DNA of 44,076 nucleotides from Acidimicrobiia bacterium. GTDB taxonomy: Bacteria > Actinomycetota > Acidimicrobiia > Acidimicrobiales > Bin134. A program made the translations under genes and the position numbers. The notes under the pieces are model-generated. The model saw nothing but the letters and a program-made list of their open reading frames with translations, had not been told where the DNA came from and did no database searches. Of the stretch, positions 8,721 through 17,181 are shown piece by piece. The stretch lies in NCBI GenBank assembly GCA_022822265.1, contig JAJECA010000010.1, forward strand, positions 68,513-112,588. The letters run 5' to 3'. Positions within the stretch are counted from its first letter, which is position 1, and each line of letters starts with the position of its first letter.

Positions 8721-8810
8721 TTCGGATAATTCGGATCAAAACACTCGGGATTTGATTTCAGGCCGCTATCCTGATAAACAACTAATCGGATCAAAGTAGT
8801 CCGAATTAGT
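8721..8810 (+). promoter_or_regulatory. Candidate operator/promoter region of the sulfite reductase-cysH operon
   Basis: This AT-rich stretch contains CGGATCAAA twice (8732-8740 and 8787-8795), each preceded by TAAT or TAATT. The second copy is in an imperfect palindrome, ACTAATCGGA (8781-8790) and TCCGAATTAGT (8800-8810), with a 9-nt spacer. A third inverted pair is ATCAAA (8735-8740) with TTTGAT (8751-8756). TATCCT (8767-8772) lies between them and could be a -10 box. The arrangement suggests a dimeric regulator, possibly sulfur-responsive; the protein is not identifiable from the window. Confidence 0.5.
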
Positions 8811-8855
8811 GGTTGCCTGAACCCCACCACCTGCCCCAATTCCAAAGAGAGTCCG

Positions 8856-10640
8856 ATGGTCACGGTCCAAATCGACAACACCGCGGTAATCGATCCGGCC
8901 CAGCAGGCCGACATCGACAAGTTCGAGCGGATGCTGGCTCGCTACAAGGCCGGCGAGATCCCCGAAGACGTGATGCGGGTGTTCCGCCTGAACAACGGCA
9001 TCTACGGCCAACGCCAGGGCGGCACCAACCAGATGGTGCGGGTCAAGATCCCCGCCGGCATCATCTATCCCGAGCATTTCGAGGCCCTGGCCCACATCGC
9101 CCGGACCTATTCCCGGGGCTGGGGCCACATCACCACCCGCCAAAACATCCAATTCCACTATGTGGACATCGACGACGTCCCCGACGTGATGCGGGTTCTG
9201 GCCTCGGTTGGGCTCACCACCCGGGAGGCTTGCGGCGACACCGTCCGCAACGTGCAGGGCTGCCACCTGGCCGGCGCCTGCCCCCACGAGGTGCTGGACA
9301 TCACCGCCTGGGCCCGGGCCACCGCGCTGCACTTTTTGCGCCACCCCTACGCCCAGCGCCTGCCCCGCAAGTTCAAGATCAACTTCTCGGGGTGTGCCAC
9401 CGACTGCGGCCAGGCCATGTTCAATGACGTGGGCGTGATCGCCGCCACCCGAGAGGTGGATGGCGGCGTGGAGGCCGGGTTCCGCGTGTACGTGGCCGGC
9501 GGCCTGGGGGCCAACCCCCACCCGGCGCTGGCCCTGGAGGATTTCACCTCCCGCGAGGATCTGCTCCCCACCATCGAGGCCTGCCTGCGGGTGTTCGACC
9601 ACGACGGCTATCGGGACAACAAGCTCCGGGCCCGCATGAAGTGGCTGGTGGAGAAGCTGGGCTTTGAGGAGCTCCAGCGCCGCATCTTCCGGGAGCGCAA
9701 GTTTTTGCTGGCCTCCTCCAGTTGGCCCGGCGGGATCCCCGATTTTGTGAGGGTCCACGGCGACGCACCCGCCGGCCGCCATGCCGATGTCGAGGCTACG
9801 CCGGTGGGCCAAGGTGTGTCGGTTTCCATCGGGGGCCGGGCGCCCTACGAGCGGTGGGAGCAGGCCAACGTGGTGCGAGGGGCCGCCAAGGGCACGGTCT
9901 CGGCTTATGCCTGGGCCCGTCTGGGCGACATCACCGCCGACCAGTTCGACGCCCTGGCCGACATCCAGCGGGAGCTGGGCGCGGAGGGCCGGGTGACCAA
10001 CCGCCAGAACATCGTCTTCCGGGATCTGCGCGAGCACCAACTGCCCCGGCTGTTCGAGGCCTTGTCGGATATCGGCATGGCCGAGCCCGGCGCGGAGCTG
10101 TTGCGCGATGTGGTGGCCTGCCCCGGCGCCGACACCTGCAACCTGGCCGTGACCCAGTCTCGGGGACTGGCCGACGCCATCGGCGAACTCCTGGATCAAG
10201 AAGGACTGGCCGAGGTGGGCGGGCTGCGAATCAACATCTCGGGCTGCACCAACTCGTGCGGCCAGCACCACGCCTCCGACATCGGCTTCTTCGGCGCCGA
10301 GCGCCGCGCCCACGGACGGTCGGCACCGGGCTATCAGATGCTCCTCGGCGGCTATGTGGGCGACTCCCAGATCCACTTCGGCACCAAGGCGCTGCGCCTG
10401 CCCGCTCGCAACGCCCCCGAGGCGGTGGTGAGGGTGGTGCGCCAGTTCACCGCTGAGCGGGAGGCTGGCGAAGAGTTCCGCCACTGGCTAGAGCGCAAGG
10501 GCGGATCACGAGAGGTGGGCAAGACGCTGGTCGACCTGGACGAGTTCCCCGCCCCCGAAGTCGGCCCCGACTACTACGTCGATTACGACGAGACCGGCCC
10601 CTATGAAGCCGTGATCGGCGACTCTGAATGCGCAACCTGA
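8856..10640 (+). CDS. sir: Siroheme [4Fe-4S] sulfite reductase (ferredoxin-type; nitrite/sulfite reductase family)
   Basis: This 594-residue enzyme performs the six-electron reduction of sulfite to sulfide in assimilation. It has two ferredoxin-like half-domains and two siroheme/Fe-S domains. The cluster ligands are visible as C422-X5-C428 (CPGADTC) and C464-X3-C468 (CTNSC). The N-terminal half has NNGIYGQRQGGTNQMVRVKI and WGHITTRQNIQ, typical of the NirA/Sir group. Family members also include nitrite reductases; the adjoining APS reductase gene argues for sulfite. The ATG has AAAGAGAG just upstream. The end of the gene lies in a 29-nt sequence that is repeated 50 bp later at the cysH start. 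Confidence 0.92.
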   Translation: MVTVQIDNTAVIDPAQQADIDKFERMLARYKAGEIPEDVMRVFRLNNGIYGQRQGGTNQMVRVKIPAGIIYPEHFEALAHIARTYSRGWGHITTRQNIQFHYVDIDDVPDVMRVLASVGLTTREACGDTVRNVQGCHLAGACPHEVLDITAWARATALHFLRHPYAQRLPRKFKINFSGCATDCGQAMFNDVGVIAATREVDGGVEAGFRVYVAGGLGANPHPALALEDFTSREDLLPTIEACLRVFDHDGYRDNKLRARMKWLVEKLGFEELQRRIFRERKFLLASSSWPGGIPDFVRVHGDAPAGRHADVEATPVGQGVSVSIGGRAPYERWEQANVVRGAAKGTVSAYAWARLGDITADQFDALADIQRELGAEGRVTNRQNIVFRDLREHQLPRLFEALSDIGMAEPGAELLRDVVACPGADTCNLAVTQSRGLADAIGELLDQEGLAEVGGLRINISGCTNSCGQHHASDIGFFGAERRAHGRSAPGYQMLLGGYVGDSQIHFGTKALRLPARNAPEAVVRVVRQFTAEREAGEEFRHWLERKGGSREVGKTLVDLDEFPAPEVGPDYYVDYDETGPYEAVIGDSECAT

Positions 10641-10690
10641 GCCGCTCCGCAACTGTCATCCTGATCGGCGACTCTGAATGCGCAACCTGA
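10612..10690. repeat. 29-nt direct repeat at the sir/cysH junction (period 50 bp)
   Basis: Bases 10612-10640 and 10662-10690 are identical. Copy 1 carries the stop codon of sir and an ATG inside it; copy 2 carries the real cysH start (10678) and the same TGA triplet. Removing one unit would place the cysH ATG inside the last codons of sir, with a 13-nt overlap. The simplest reading is a 50-bp tandem duplication that separated two overlapping genes. Confidence 0.9.
10628..10690 (+). other. 20-codon mini-ORF between sir and cysH created by the duplication
   Basis: The ATG at 10628 is a copy of the cysH start. Its frame (MRNLSRSATVILIGDSECAT) ends at TGA 10688-10690. It overlaps sir at its start and cysH at its end by 13 nt each, so it could still couple translation of the two genes. 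Whether it is translated is unknown; it is probably a by-product. Confidence 0.35.
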
Positions 10691-11352
10691 CCGTACCGTC
10701 GTTCACCGACGAAGAACTGGCTGCTCTCAACGAGGAGTTCGATCACCTTCCCGCGGAGAAGGTGATCCAATGGGGGGTGGACAACTTTTCTCCTCACTTG
10801 GCGCTGGCCGCGTCGATGACCGATGCCGTGCTGATCGATCTGGCCGTGAAGGTGGACCCGGCTATCGAGGTGGTGTTCATCGACACCGGTTTCCACTTCC
10901 CCGAGACATTGGAGACGGTCGAGCGGGTGCGGCGCCACTACGGCCTGAACCTGCGGCTGATGACCGTGGCCCGCCATGATCCCGATCTCTGGAACATGGA
11001 CCCGGAAAATTGCTGCTCCGCGGTCAAGGCCGGCCAACTCGACCGGGCGCTGGCCGGCAAGGCCGCCTGGATGAGCGGCCTTCGCCGGGTGGAGGCCGTC
11101 ACCCGGGCATCGGCCCCCATCGTGGTGCGCGACCTACGGGGGCTGGTGAAGCTGAACCCCATCGCCACCTGGACCGACGAGCAGGTGGCCGACTACATGG
11201 CCGAGCACCGGGTTCCGTTCAACCCCCTGTTGGAGCGGGGCTACCCCTCCATCGGGTGCATGCCCTGCACCAAGCCAGTGGCCCCCGGCAACGACCCCCG
11301 CTCCGGGCGCTGGGCCGGCACCGACAAGACCGAGTGCGGCCTGCACGACTAG
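10678..11352 (+). CDS. cysH: Assimilatory adenylyl-sulfate (APS) reductase, [4Fe-4S] type
   Basis: CysH reduces adenylyl sulfate to sulfite and AMP with thioredoxin as donor; the neighbouring gene product then reduces sulfite to sulfide. The 224-residue protein has the PAPS-reductase fold with FIDTGFHFPET at about 68-77. The four cluster cysteines that separate APS reductases from cluster-free PAPS reductases are present: C112-C113 and C194-X2-C197. The catalytic Cys is C220 in KTECGLHD at the C-terminus. It belongs to the sir operon. Genes for ATP sulfurylase are not in the window. The start codon lies in the second copy of a 50-bp tandem duplication. Confidence 0.95.
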   Translation: MRNLTVPSFTDEELAALNEEFDHLPAEKVIQWGVDNFSPHLALAASMTDAVLIDLAVKVDPAIEVVFIDTGFHFPETLETVERVRRHYGLNLRLMTVARHDPDLWNMDPENCCSAVKAGQLDRALAGKAAWMSGLRRVEAVTRASAPIVVRDLRGLVKLNPIATWTDEQVADYMAEHRVPFNPLLERGYPSIGCMPCTKPVAPGNDPRSGRWAGTDKTECGLHD

Positions 11353-11399
11353 GCGCTTTCAGCCCTTCGATTGAAGTCATCTTCACTCCGGCCACCGCG

Positions 11400-11405
11400 T
11401 AGGGT
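11400..11405 (+). promoter_or_regulatory. Candidate leaderless -10 box (TAGGGT) of the SDR gene
   Basis: TAGGGT ends 7 nt before the ATG at 11413, so the transcript would start at the ATG. The same bases also resemble a Shine-Dalgarno (AGGGTGG). They sit in a small inverted repeat, GGCCACC (11390-11396) with GGTGGCC (11403-11409). Either reading supports the ATG at 11413. Confidence 0.5.
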
Positions 11406-11412
11406 GGCCGCC

Positions 11413-12180
11413 ATGTCTGCATTGGATATGTCGCCGACTACCGGGGTCGTGGTCACTGGTGGGGGGTCAGGAATAGGACGGGCTTGTGCTCGCGCCCTTG
11501 CCGAGGTTGGGCGACCGGTGTCGCTGTGGGACCTCAACAGCGAGGGGGCGGCCGAAGCAGCGACTTCCATTGCCGCCGACTGCGGGGTGGCAACCCACTC
11601 AGTGGGCTTGGACGTGACCGACAGCGCGGCGGTGGCCGACGCGGTGACCTCCGCCCGAGAGGCGCTGGGCAGCATCGGAGGCTTGGTCCATGCTGCGGGG
11701 ATCGTGACCGCCATGGACATCGACCGCCTCACCGAGAAGATCTGGGATGCGGTGCTGGGAGTGAACCTGCGGGCGGAGGTGTTCGTGGCCAAAGCGCTGC
11801 TCGGCGACCTGCGCAGCCATGAGGGGTCGGCCATTGTGGGAATCGGCTCCATCATGTCGGTGGTGGGCAGCGCGACAATTCCGTCGTACACCGCTTCCAA
11901 GCACGGCGTGGTGGGTGTTACCAAGTCGCTGGCCAACTACCTCGGTCCCGACGGCATCCGGGTGAATGCCGTGTGCCCCGGCTACATCGAAACCCCGATG
12001 ACGGCCCAGATGATGGCCGACGCCCCGAGCAAGGCCGCCTGCGTTGAAAAGTCCCCGCTGGGCCGAGTGGGCGCCCCCGAAGACATCGCCAACGCGGTCC
12101 GCTTCCTTATGTCCGATGAGGCCGGTTTCGTCACCGGCACCACCCTCATCGTCGACGGGGGCGTCACCAGCCACGACTGA
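11413..12180 (+). CDS. Short-chain dehydrogenase/reductase (3-oxoacyl-ACP reductase-like)
   Basis: This 255-residue classical SDR is an NAD(P)-dependent oxidoreductase. Visible are the cofactor motif TGGGSGIG near the N-terminus, the HAAG (NNAG-type) motif, the catalytic Ser in IGSIMS, the YTASK active-site Tyr/Lys pair, and the CPGYIETPM loop. The C-terminal [12 protein letters not shown] is typical of the FabG-like group. It is followed after 25 nt by a fatty acyl-CoA synthetase gene, so a role in acyl-chain or hydroxyacid metabolism is plausible. The exact substrate is not known. The upstream in-frame TTG at 11371 is rejected in favour of the ATG with a -10 box or Shine-Dalgarno signal. 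Confidence 0.88.
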   Translation: MSALDMSPTTGVVVTGGGSGIGRACARALAEVGRPVSLWDLNSEGAAEAATSIAADCGVATHSVGLDVTDSAAVADAVTSAREALGSIGGLVHAAGIVTAMDIDRLTEKIWDAVLGVNLRAEVFVAKALLGDLRSHEGSAIVGIGSIMSVVGSATIPSYTASKHGVVGVTKSLANYLGPDGIRVNAVCPGYIETPMTAQMMADAPSKAACVEKSPLGRVGAPEDIANAVRFLMSDEAGFVTGTTLIVDGGVTSHD

Positions 12181-12205
12181 GGCTGCGTTCCGCATGGAAG
12201 GGGCA

Positions 12206-13840
12206 ATGCTGTCAACGGCTTTCGGGCCGACTGACATCCCGCTGTTGGAGGAGACCATCTCGGCCAACTTGGCGCGCACCGTGGCAGAGCACGGCGACCA
12301 TGAAGCGCTGGTGTCAGTCGAGCAGGGGCTGCGCTACACCTACCGAGAGTTCGCCGACGCGGTCGACGAGGTGGCCGCCGGGCTGATGGCCGTGGGCGTG
12401 CAGGTGGGCGACCGGGTGGGGATCTGGAGCCCAAACTGTGCCGAGTGGGTGCTGGTGCAGTACGCCACCGCCCACATTGGGGCCATTCTGGTCACCATCA
12501 ACCCGGCGTATCGGGTGGCCGAGTTGGAATATGTGCTCAACCAGTCGGGCATCAGCGTGCTGGTGGCGGCGGAGACGTTCTTCCACAGCGACTACCGGGG
12601 CATGATCGAAGAGGTATGGGACCGGGTGCCCGCCCAGCAGGTGGTCTATCTCCAGACCTCTGATTGGGAGGACTTGTTGGCTGCTGGCACCGCTATTTCC
12701 GCCGACCAGCTTGAGGTGCGCGCCGCGGGTCTTCGCCCAGACGACGCCATCAACATCCAGTACACCAGCGGGACCACGGGTTTTCCCAAGGGGGCCACGC
12801 TCAGCCACCGGAACATCTTGAACAACGGCTTCTTCGTGGGCGAGGCCTGCGGGTACACCACCGCCGACCGGGTGTGCATACCGGTGCCCTTCTACCACTG
12901 CTTCGGCATGGTGCTGGGCAATTTGGCCTGCACCACCCACGGGGCGGCCATGGTGGTGCCCGCAGCCGGGTTCGACGCTGCGGCCGTGCTGCGGGCCTGC
13001 GAGGCGGAGCGTTGCACCAGCCTGTACGGGGTGCCCACCATGTTCATCGCCGAGTTGGGCGAGCCAGACCTTGACCGCTACGACCTGTCGTCGCTGCGCA
13101 CCGGTATCATGGCCGGCTCGCCGTGCCCGGTGGAGGTGATGAAGCAGGTGGTGGACCGGATGAATATGGCCGAGGTGACCATCGCCTACGGGATGACTGA
13201 GACGTCGCCGGTGTCCACCCAGACGTCGGTCGACGACTCGCTCGACAAGCGGGTGGCCACCGTGGGCCGGGCACACCCCCACGTCGAGGTCCGCATTGTC
13301 GACCCCGACACTGGTGAGACCGTTCCCCGGGGTGCGGCTGGCGAGTTCATGACCAGGGGCTATTCGGTGATGCTGGGCTACTGGGACGACGAGGCCCGCA
13401 CGGCCGAGGCCATCGACGACGAGGGCTGGATGCACACCGGCGACCTCGCGGTCATGGACGACGGGGGCTACATCAACATCGTGGGGCGCATCAAGGACAT
13501 GATCATCCGGGGCGGCGAGAACGTCTACCCCCGGGAGATCGAGGAGTACCTCTACCGCCACCCCGACGTGGTCGAGGTGCAGGTGATCGGCGTGCCCGAC
13601 GCCCGATACGGCGAAGAGATCATGGCCTGGGTGCAACTACGGGACGGGGCCTCGTTGGACGCCGACGACATCAAGGAGTTCTGCCGGGGCCAGATCGCCC
13701 ACTACAAGATCCCCCGCTACGTGAAGTTCACCCACGAGTTCCCCATGACCATCACCGGCAAGATCCAGAAATACCTCATGCGGGAGCAGTCGGTCGAAGA
13801 ACTCGGTTTGGGAGAGGCGGCCAAAGAACGGCACGCTTGA
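12206..13840 (+). CDS. AMP-binding fatty acyl-CoA synthetase (FadD type)
   Basis: This ANL-superfamily ligase activates a carboxylic acid, probably a medium or long fatty acid, to its CoA thioester through an acyl-AMP. The 544-residue protein has the phosphate loop [11 protein letters not shown] at about 186-196, the A5 block [11 protein letters not shown], the hinge region [36 protein letters not shown], and the C-terminal lysine in TGKIQKYL. Two close in-frame ATGs exist (12194 and 12206); the second has GGAAGGGG in front and is preferred. It lies between the SDR gene and a small VOC gene, probably one transcription unit. A small stem (13832-13847) spans its stop codon. Confidence 0.9.
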   Translation: MLSTAFGPTDIPLLEETISANLARTVAEHGDHEALVSVEQGLRYTYREFADAVDEVAAGLMAVGVQVGDRVGIWSPNCAEWVLVQYATAHIGAILVTINPAYRVAELEYVLNQSGISVLVAAETFFHSDYRGMIEEVWDRVPAQQVVYLQTSDWEDLLAAGTAISADQLEVRAAGLRPDDAINIQYTSGTTGFPKGATLSHRNILNNGFFVGEACGYTTADRVCIPVPFYHCFGMVLGNLACTTHGAAMVVPAAGFDAAAVLRACEAERCTSLYGVPTMFIAELGEPDLDRYDLSSLRTGIMAGSPCPVEVMKQVVDRMNMAEVTIAYGMTETSPVSTQTSVDDSLDKRVATVGRAHPHVEVRIVDPDTGETVPRGAAGEFMTRGYSVMLGYWDDEARTAEAIDDEGWMHTGDLAVMDDGGYINIVGRIKDMIIRGGENVYPREIEEYLYRHPDVVEVQVIGVPDARYGEEIMAWVQLRDGASLDADDIKEFCRGQIAHYKIPRYVKFTHEFPMTITGKIQKYLMREQSVEELGLGEAAKERHA

Positions 13841-13856
13841 CAGCGTGGGAGAGAGC

Positions 13857-14237
13857 ATGAAGCCGCTGGTCAGGGCGATCACCCACGTGCAGGTGGCGAT
13901 ACCGGCGGGAAGTGAGGATGAGGCTCGGGCCTTCTATGGCGGGCTGCTGGGGTTGAACGAGATTCCAAAGCCGTCCGAGCTAGCCAAGCGGGGCGGGTGC
14001 TGGTTCGAGCTGCCCGAAGGGACTTGCGGGCAGCTGCACTTGGGGGTTGACCCGGACTTTCGACCGGCCAAGAAGGCCCATGTTGCTTTCTTGGTTTCTG
14101 ATGTCGCCGAACTTGCCGAGAAGGCCCAGTCTCAGGGACACGAAGTCGTCAGAGACACCGTCGATGGGACTGAGCGGGTGTACATCTGTGATTCGTTCGG
14201 GAACCGCTTAGAGTTCATGGCGGAGGAGTTGTCATGA
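13857..14237 (+). CDS. VOC (glyoxalase/bleomycin resistance/dioxygenase) superfamily protein
   Basis: This 126-residue protein is a single vicinal-oxygen-chelate domain with two beta-alpha-beta-beta-beta repeats. Key stretches are THVQVAIPAG, EARAFYGGLLGL, HVAFLVSDVAELAEKA and YICDSFGNRLEFMA. His and Glu at the usual metal positions are present (H of THV, H of LHLG, E of LEFM). The reaction is not predictable. The ATG has GGGAGAG before it and is preferred to the in-frame GTG at 13845. Its stop overlaps the next start (ATGA), so the two VOC-fold proteins are translationally coupled. Confidence 0.82.
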   Translation: MKPLVRAITHVQVAIPAGSEDEARAFYGGLLGLNEIPKPSELAKRGGCWFELPEGTCGQLHLGVDPDFRPAKKAHVAFLVSDVAELAEKAQSQGHEVVRDTVDGTERVYICDSFGNRLEFMAEELS

Positions 14238-14665
14238 GATTGCAGCTTGCGCTGAACGTGTCCAACCTTGACGAGGCGGTGGAGTTCTACTCCCGCCTCT
14301 TCGGCGTAGAGCCAGCCCGGCGCCGACCGGGGTACGCCAACTTCGCCATCGACCAGCCACCCCTCAAGCTGGTGCTGTTCGAGGCCGGCAACGAGTGCAG
14401 CGACGACGAAGGATGCTTCAACGGCGCTGGCGGCACGATCAACCACCTCGGGGTGGAAGTCGAGACCACCGACGAAGTCTTAGACGCCGAACGCCGTCTA
14501 AGCGGGTCGGGCCTGGTCACCACCGGGGTTGACGACACCCAGTGCTGCTTCGCCGAGAAGACCGAAACCTGGGTAACCGACCCCGACGGCACCGCCTGGG
14601 AGTGGTACGTCCGCACCGGCGACAGCGAAATCCTAGAGAACGTGGTAATCGCCACCCGGAGCTGA
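14234..14665 (+). CDS. ArsI/CadI family heavy-metal resistance VOC metalloprotein
   Basis: ArsI is an Fe(II)-dependent C-As lyase that demethylates trivalent methylarsenicals; CadI is its cadmium-induced relative. The 143-residue protein opens with LQLALNVSNLDEAVEFYSRL and RRPGYANFAI, the family hallmark. It has the paired cysteines C104-C105 (TQCCF) that bind arsenic in ArsI. The expected iron ligands Q4, H71 (INHLGVEVE) and E123 (WEWY) are present. No arsR, arsM or arsenic transporter gene is nearby, so the physiological trigger is unclear. It overlaps the upstream VOC gene by 4 nt and converges on the VWA gene with only 12 nt between. Confidence 0.85.
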   Translation: MRLQLALNVSNLDEAVEFYSRLFGVEPARRRPGYANFAIDQPPLKLVLFEAGNECSDDEGCFNGAGGTINHLGVEVETTDEVLDAERRLSGSGLVTTGVDDTQCCFAEKTETWVTDPDGTAWEWYVRTGDSEILENVVIATRS

Positions 14666-14677
14666 TACTGGGCCTGT

Positions 14678-16138
14678 TCAAACCAGGTTCTCTACGAAGC
14701 CTTCTAGTTGGCGGAGATTGCGGACTTCGAAGACTCCGTCGCAGTGGACGCCGTATTCGGAGACGATGGAGTCGCCGGTGTCCCAGTAGGCGCCGGGTTC
14801 GGGGTTGAGCCAGAAGACTTTGCGGGCTCGGTGCTCGATCTCTTTGAGGATCCAGGCTTGGGAGGCGTGGTAGTTGTTGCGGGCGTCGCCCAGGATCATC
14901 ACCGTGGTCTTGGGGCCGACGTCTTTCCCGTAGCGCTCCCAGAACACCTCGAAGGCGTGGCCGTAGTCGGAGTGGCCGTCCACCCACACCACGTCGGCTT
15001 CGGCGTTCACCCGGTGGACGGCCTCGCCGATGTCGTCCACACCCTCGAAGAAGCTGGTCACCTCGTCGAGGCCGTCGATGAACACGAATGAGCGCACCTT
15101 GGAGAACTGGTTGCTGATGGCGTACACCAGATGCAGGGTGAACCGGGCGAAGGCGGCCACCGAGCCGCTCACGTCGGCCACCACCATGATCTCGGGCTTG
15201 GCCGGGCGGGGATAGCGGAACTTGGGCTCGGCGGGCACTCCCCCGTAGGAGAGCGAGTGGCGCATGGTGTTGCGGAAGTCCAGCGGGCCCTTGCGGCCGT
15301 GGCGGCGCTTGCGGGCCAGCCGCACGGCCAGCTTGCGGGTGAGCGGGTAGATGGCCCGGCGCAGGGCCATCATCTCCTCCCGGCTGGCGTGCATGAAGTC
15401 CACATCTTCGGGCAGGGGCTTGCGGAGCGTCTTTGCCATGGCCTCCACTCCCCGATCGGCCACCAGCCGGCGGCGGATCTCGGCCTCCACCTCCTTGCGG
15501 AGCTGGTCTACGCGGGCCTCGAACTCGTCACGCTCCAGCCGCTCCTCGAGCGGGGTGAGATCGCCGGGGGCATCCTGGCGGGCCTGGTCCATCAGGCGCT
15601 CCAGCACGCCGTCGAGGTCGAGGTTCCGCAGCGTTCGGTACAGGTAGTAAGTGCCGCCCACCGGCCGGCCGGGCTCCATGCCGGCGTAGCGCTGCACCGC
15701 TTGGCGGGCGATGGCCCGCATGAGGGCGTCGTCGCCCCGCATCAGCGCCTGGAACAGCATCTCGGCCAGCTGCTCGGCCGACATCGCCTCGCCGCCACCC
15801 CCGCCTTGGCGACGCTGCTGGCCGTCCAGGCCGTCGACGAAGTCGGACAGATCCATACCCTCGGGCCACTCGCCATCAATGAGGTCGTACTCGGCCCCCC
15901 GCAGCGAGAAGTACACCTCGAACACCGTCTCGAAGGCCCGCCAGTGGGCGTGGTTCTTCACCAGGGTGGCGGCCAGGGCGTACTTGAACGCATCTCGGTC
16001 TTCGATGGGGATGTGCTGGATGGCCTCCATGGCATCCAGGTTCTCGGTGAGGCTCACCGGCAAACCGGCGGCCCGCAGCTCGGAGATGAACCCGGCCAGA
16101 AGCGCCAAGAGCGGCGAGGTGGCGGGTTCGACCTTCAT
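14678..16138 (-). CDS. VWA domain protein, CoxE-like, MoxR partner
   Basis: This 486-residue protein has a charged helical N-terminal half and a C-terminal von Willebrand A domain. The metal-ion-dependent adhesion site DVSGS lies at 322-326 (D322, S324, S326), and ILGDARNN supplies a later Asp. Proteins of this CoxE type work with a MoxR ATPase, here encoded just upstream with a 69-nt gap, as a chaperone pair that inserts metals or matures enzymes. No carbon monoxide dehydrogenase genes are present, so its client is unknown. No signal peptide or membrane helix is seen. Confidence 0.85.
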   Translation of the reverse strand: MKVEPATSPLLALLAGFISELRAAGLPVSLTENLDAMEAIQHIPIEDRDAFKYALAATLVKNHAHWRAFETVFEVYFSLRGAEYDLIDGEWPEGMDLSDFVDGLDGQQRRQGGGGGEAMSAEQLAEMLFQALMRGDDALMRAIARQAVQRYAGMEPGRPVGGTYYLYRTLRNLDLDGVLERLMDQARQDAPGDLTPLEERLERDEFEARVDQLRKEVEAEIRRRLVADRGVEAMAKTLRKPLPEDVDFMHASREEMMALRRAIYPLTRKLAVRLARKRRHGRKGPLDFRNTMRHSLSYGGVPAEPKFRYPRPAKPEIMVVADVSGSVAAFARFTLHLVYAISNQFSKVRSFVFIDGLDEVTSFFEGVDDIGEAVHRVNAEADVVWVDGHSDYGHAFEVFWERYGKDVGPKTTVMILGDARNNYHASQAWILKEIEHRARKVFWLNPEPGAYWDTGDSIVSEYGVHCDGVFEVRNLRQLEGFVENLV

Positions 16139-16207
16139 GGCAGGCTCAGCGCAGGGTCGTCGAGGGGTGGCGTGAGGTACGTGCCATCTTGCGTTGGACG
16201 AGGGGGA

Positions 16208-17122
16208 TCACGAGGCTGCGACCGGAGCGGCGAAGTCCTCGTCGGAGGAGGCGAACTCCTTGAGCGCCTTTTCGATGTCGCTGCGGTACTTGAGCAGGAT
16301 GTTCACCGTCTCGGCCGCGGTGTCGGCGTCGATGTGCTCCACCCCGAGCAGTACCAGGGTGCGGGCCCAGTCGAGGGTCTCAGACACCGACGGGGCCTTC
16401 TTGAGCTCGATCTGGCGAACCGAGCGCACGATGCGGGCCACCTGGTCGGCCAGGCTCTCCCCCACGCCGGGTACCTTGGCCAGCACGATCTCCTTCTCCC
16501 GGTCGAGGTCGGGATAGTCGATATGCAAGAACAGGCACCGCCGCTTGAGGGCCTCTGACAGCTCCCTGGTGTTGTTGGAGGTGAGGAACACCAGCGGGAT
16601 CTGGCTGGCCGCCACCGTGCCGAGCTCGGGGATGGACACCTGGTAGTCGGACAGGATCTCCAGCAACAGCGCCTCGGTCTCGATCTCCACCCGGTCGACC
16701 TCGTCGATGAGCAGCACCACCGGCTCGGCAGCGCGAATGGCCTCCAACAGCGGGCGGGTGAGCAAGAACTCCTCGGAGAACAGGTCGTCCTCGATCTGCT
16801 GCCACATGCCGTCGCCCTCGGGATCCTCCCCTTGGCGCTCGGCCTGGATGCGCAGCAACTGCTTCTTGTAGTTCCACTCGTACAGCGCCTTGGACTCGTC
16901 GAGGCCCTCGTAGCACTGGAGGCGGATGAGGCGGGCGCCGGTGGCTTCGGCCACGCTCTTGGCCAGCTGGGTCTTGCCCGTGCCCGCGGGACCCTCCACC
17001 AGCACCGGCTTCTGCAAGCGCTCAGCCAGATAAACCACTCCGGCGATGCCCTCATCGGCCAGATACTGAACATCGCTCAGACCCTTGCGCACCGAGTCGA
17101 CGTCGGCGAAGGAGAAACTCAT
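16208..17122 (-). CDS. MoxR-family AAA+ ATPase
   Basis: This 304-residue MoxR ATPase has Walker A GPAGTGKT at 44-51, Walker B LLIDE with D140/E141, sensor 1 at FLTSNN and an arginine finger candidate in LKRRCLF. MoxR proteins act with VWA partners as chaperones for large enzyme complexes. The VWA gene follows, so the two form the expected pair. The ATG at 17122 is preceded after 6 nt by TAGCCT on the minus strand, a leaderless promoter. The pair sits directly downstream of proA but has its own promoter. Confidence 0.92.
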   Translation of the reverse strand: MSFSFADVDSVRKGLSDVQYLADEGIAGVVYLAERLQKPVLVEGPAGTGKTQLAKSVAEATGARLIRLQCYEGLDESKALYEWNYKKQLLRIQAERQGEDPEGDGMWQQIEDDLFSEEFLLTRPLLEAIRAAEPVVLLIDEVDRVEIETEALLLEILSDYQVSIPELGTVAASQIPLVFLTSNNTRELSEALKRRCLFLHIDYPDLDREKEIVLAKVPGVGESLADQVARIVRSVRQIELKKAPSVSETLDWARTLVLLGVEHIDADTAAETVNILLKYRSDIEKALKEFASSDEDFAAPVAAS

Positions 17123-17128
17123 GGCTGA

Positions 17129-17134
17129 AGGCTA
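17129..17134 (-). promoter_or_regulatory. Candidate leaderless -10 box (TAGCCT) of the MoxR gene
   Basis: TAGCCT on the minus strand ends 6 nt before the ATG. There is no Shine-Dalgarno, so a leaderless mRNA is likely. Confidence 0.6.
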
Positions 17135-17147
17135 CGTCTCGCTCGTT

Positions 17148-17181
17148 CTAGCCCCGAAATCAGTACGGGCCTAGCCCCGAA
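17148..17181. repeat. 11-nt direct repeat at the proA stop codon (period 23 bp)
   Basis: The 11 bases containing the proA stop (17171-17181) recur just downstream of the gene at 17148-17158. This is the shortest of the junction repeats and could be chance. Confidence 0.4.

Noticed and set aside
13832..13847. Terminator hairpin at the end of the acyl-CoA synthetase gene
   Set aside because: The 6-bp stem has no T-run and the next gene starts 10 nt later in the same operon.
14234..14665. Arsenic-resistance operon
   Set aside because: Only the ArsI/CadI-like gene is present; no arsR, arsB/acr3, arsC or arsM was found nearby.
14678..17122. CO dehydrogenase accessory genes coxD/coxE
   Set aside because: The MoxR and VWA proteins resemble them, but no coxM, coxS or coxL gene is present, so the specific function is not claimed.
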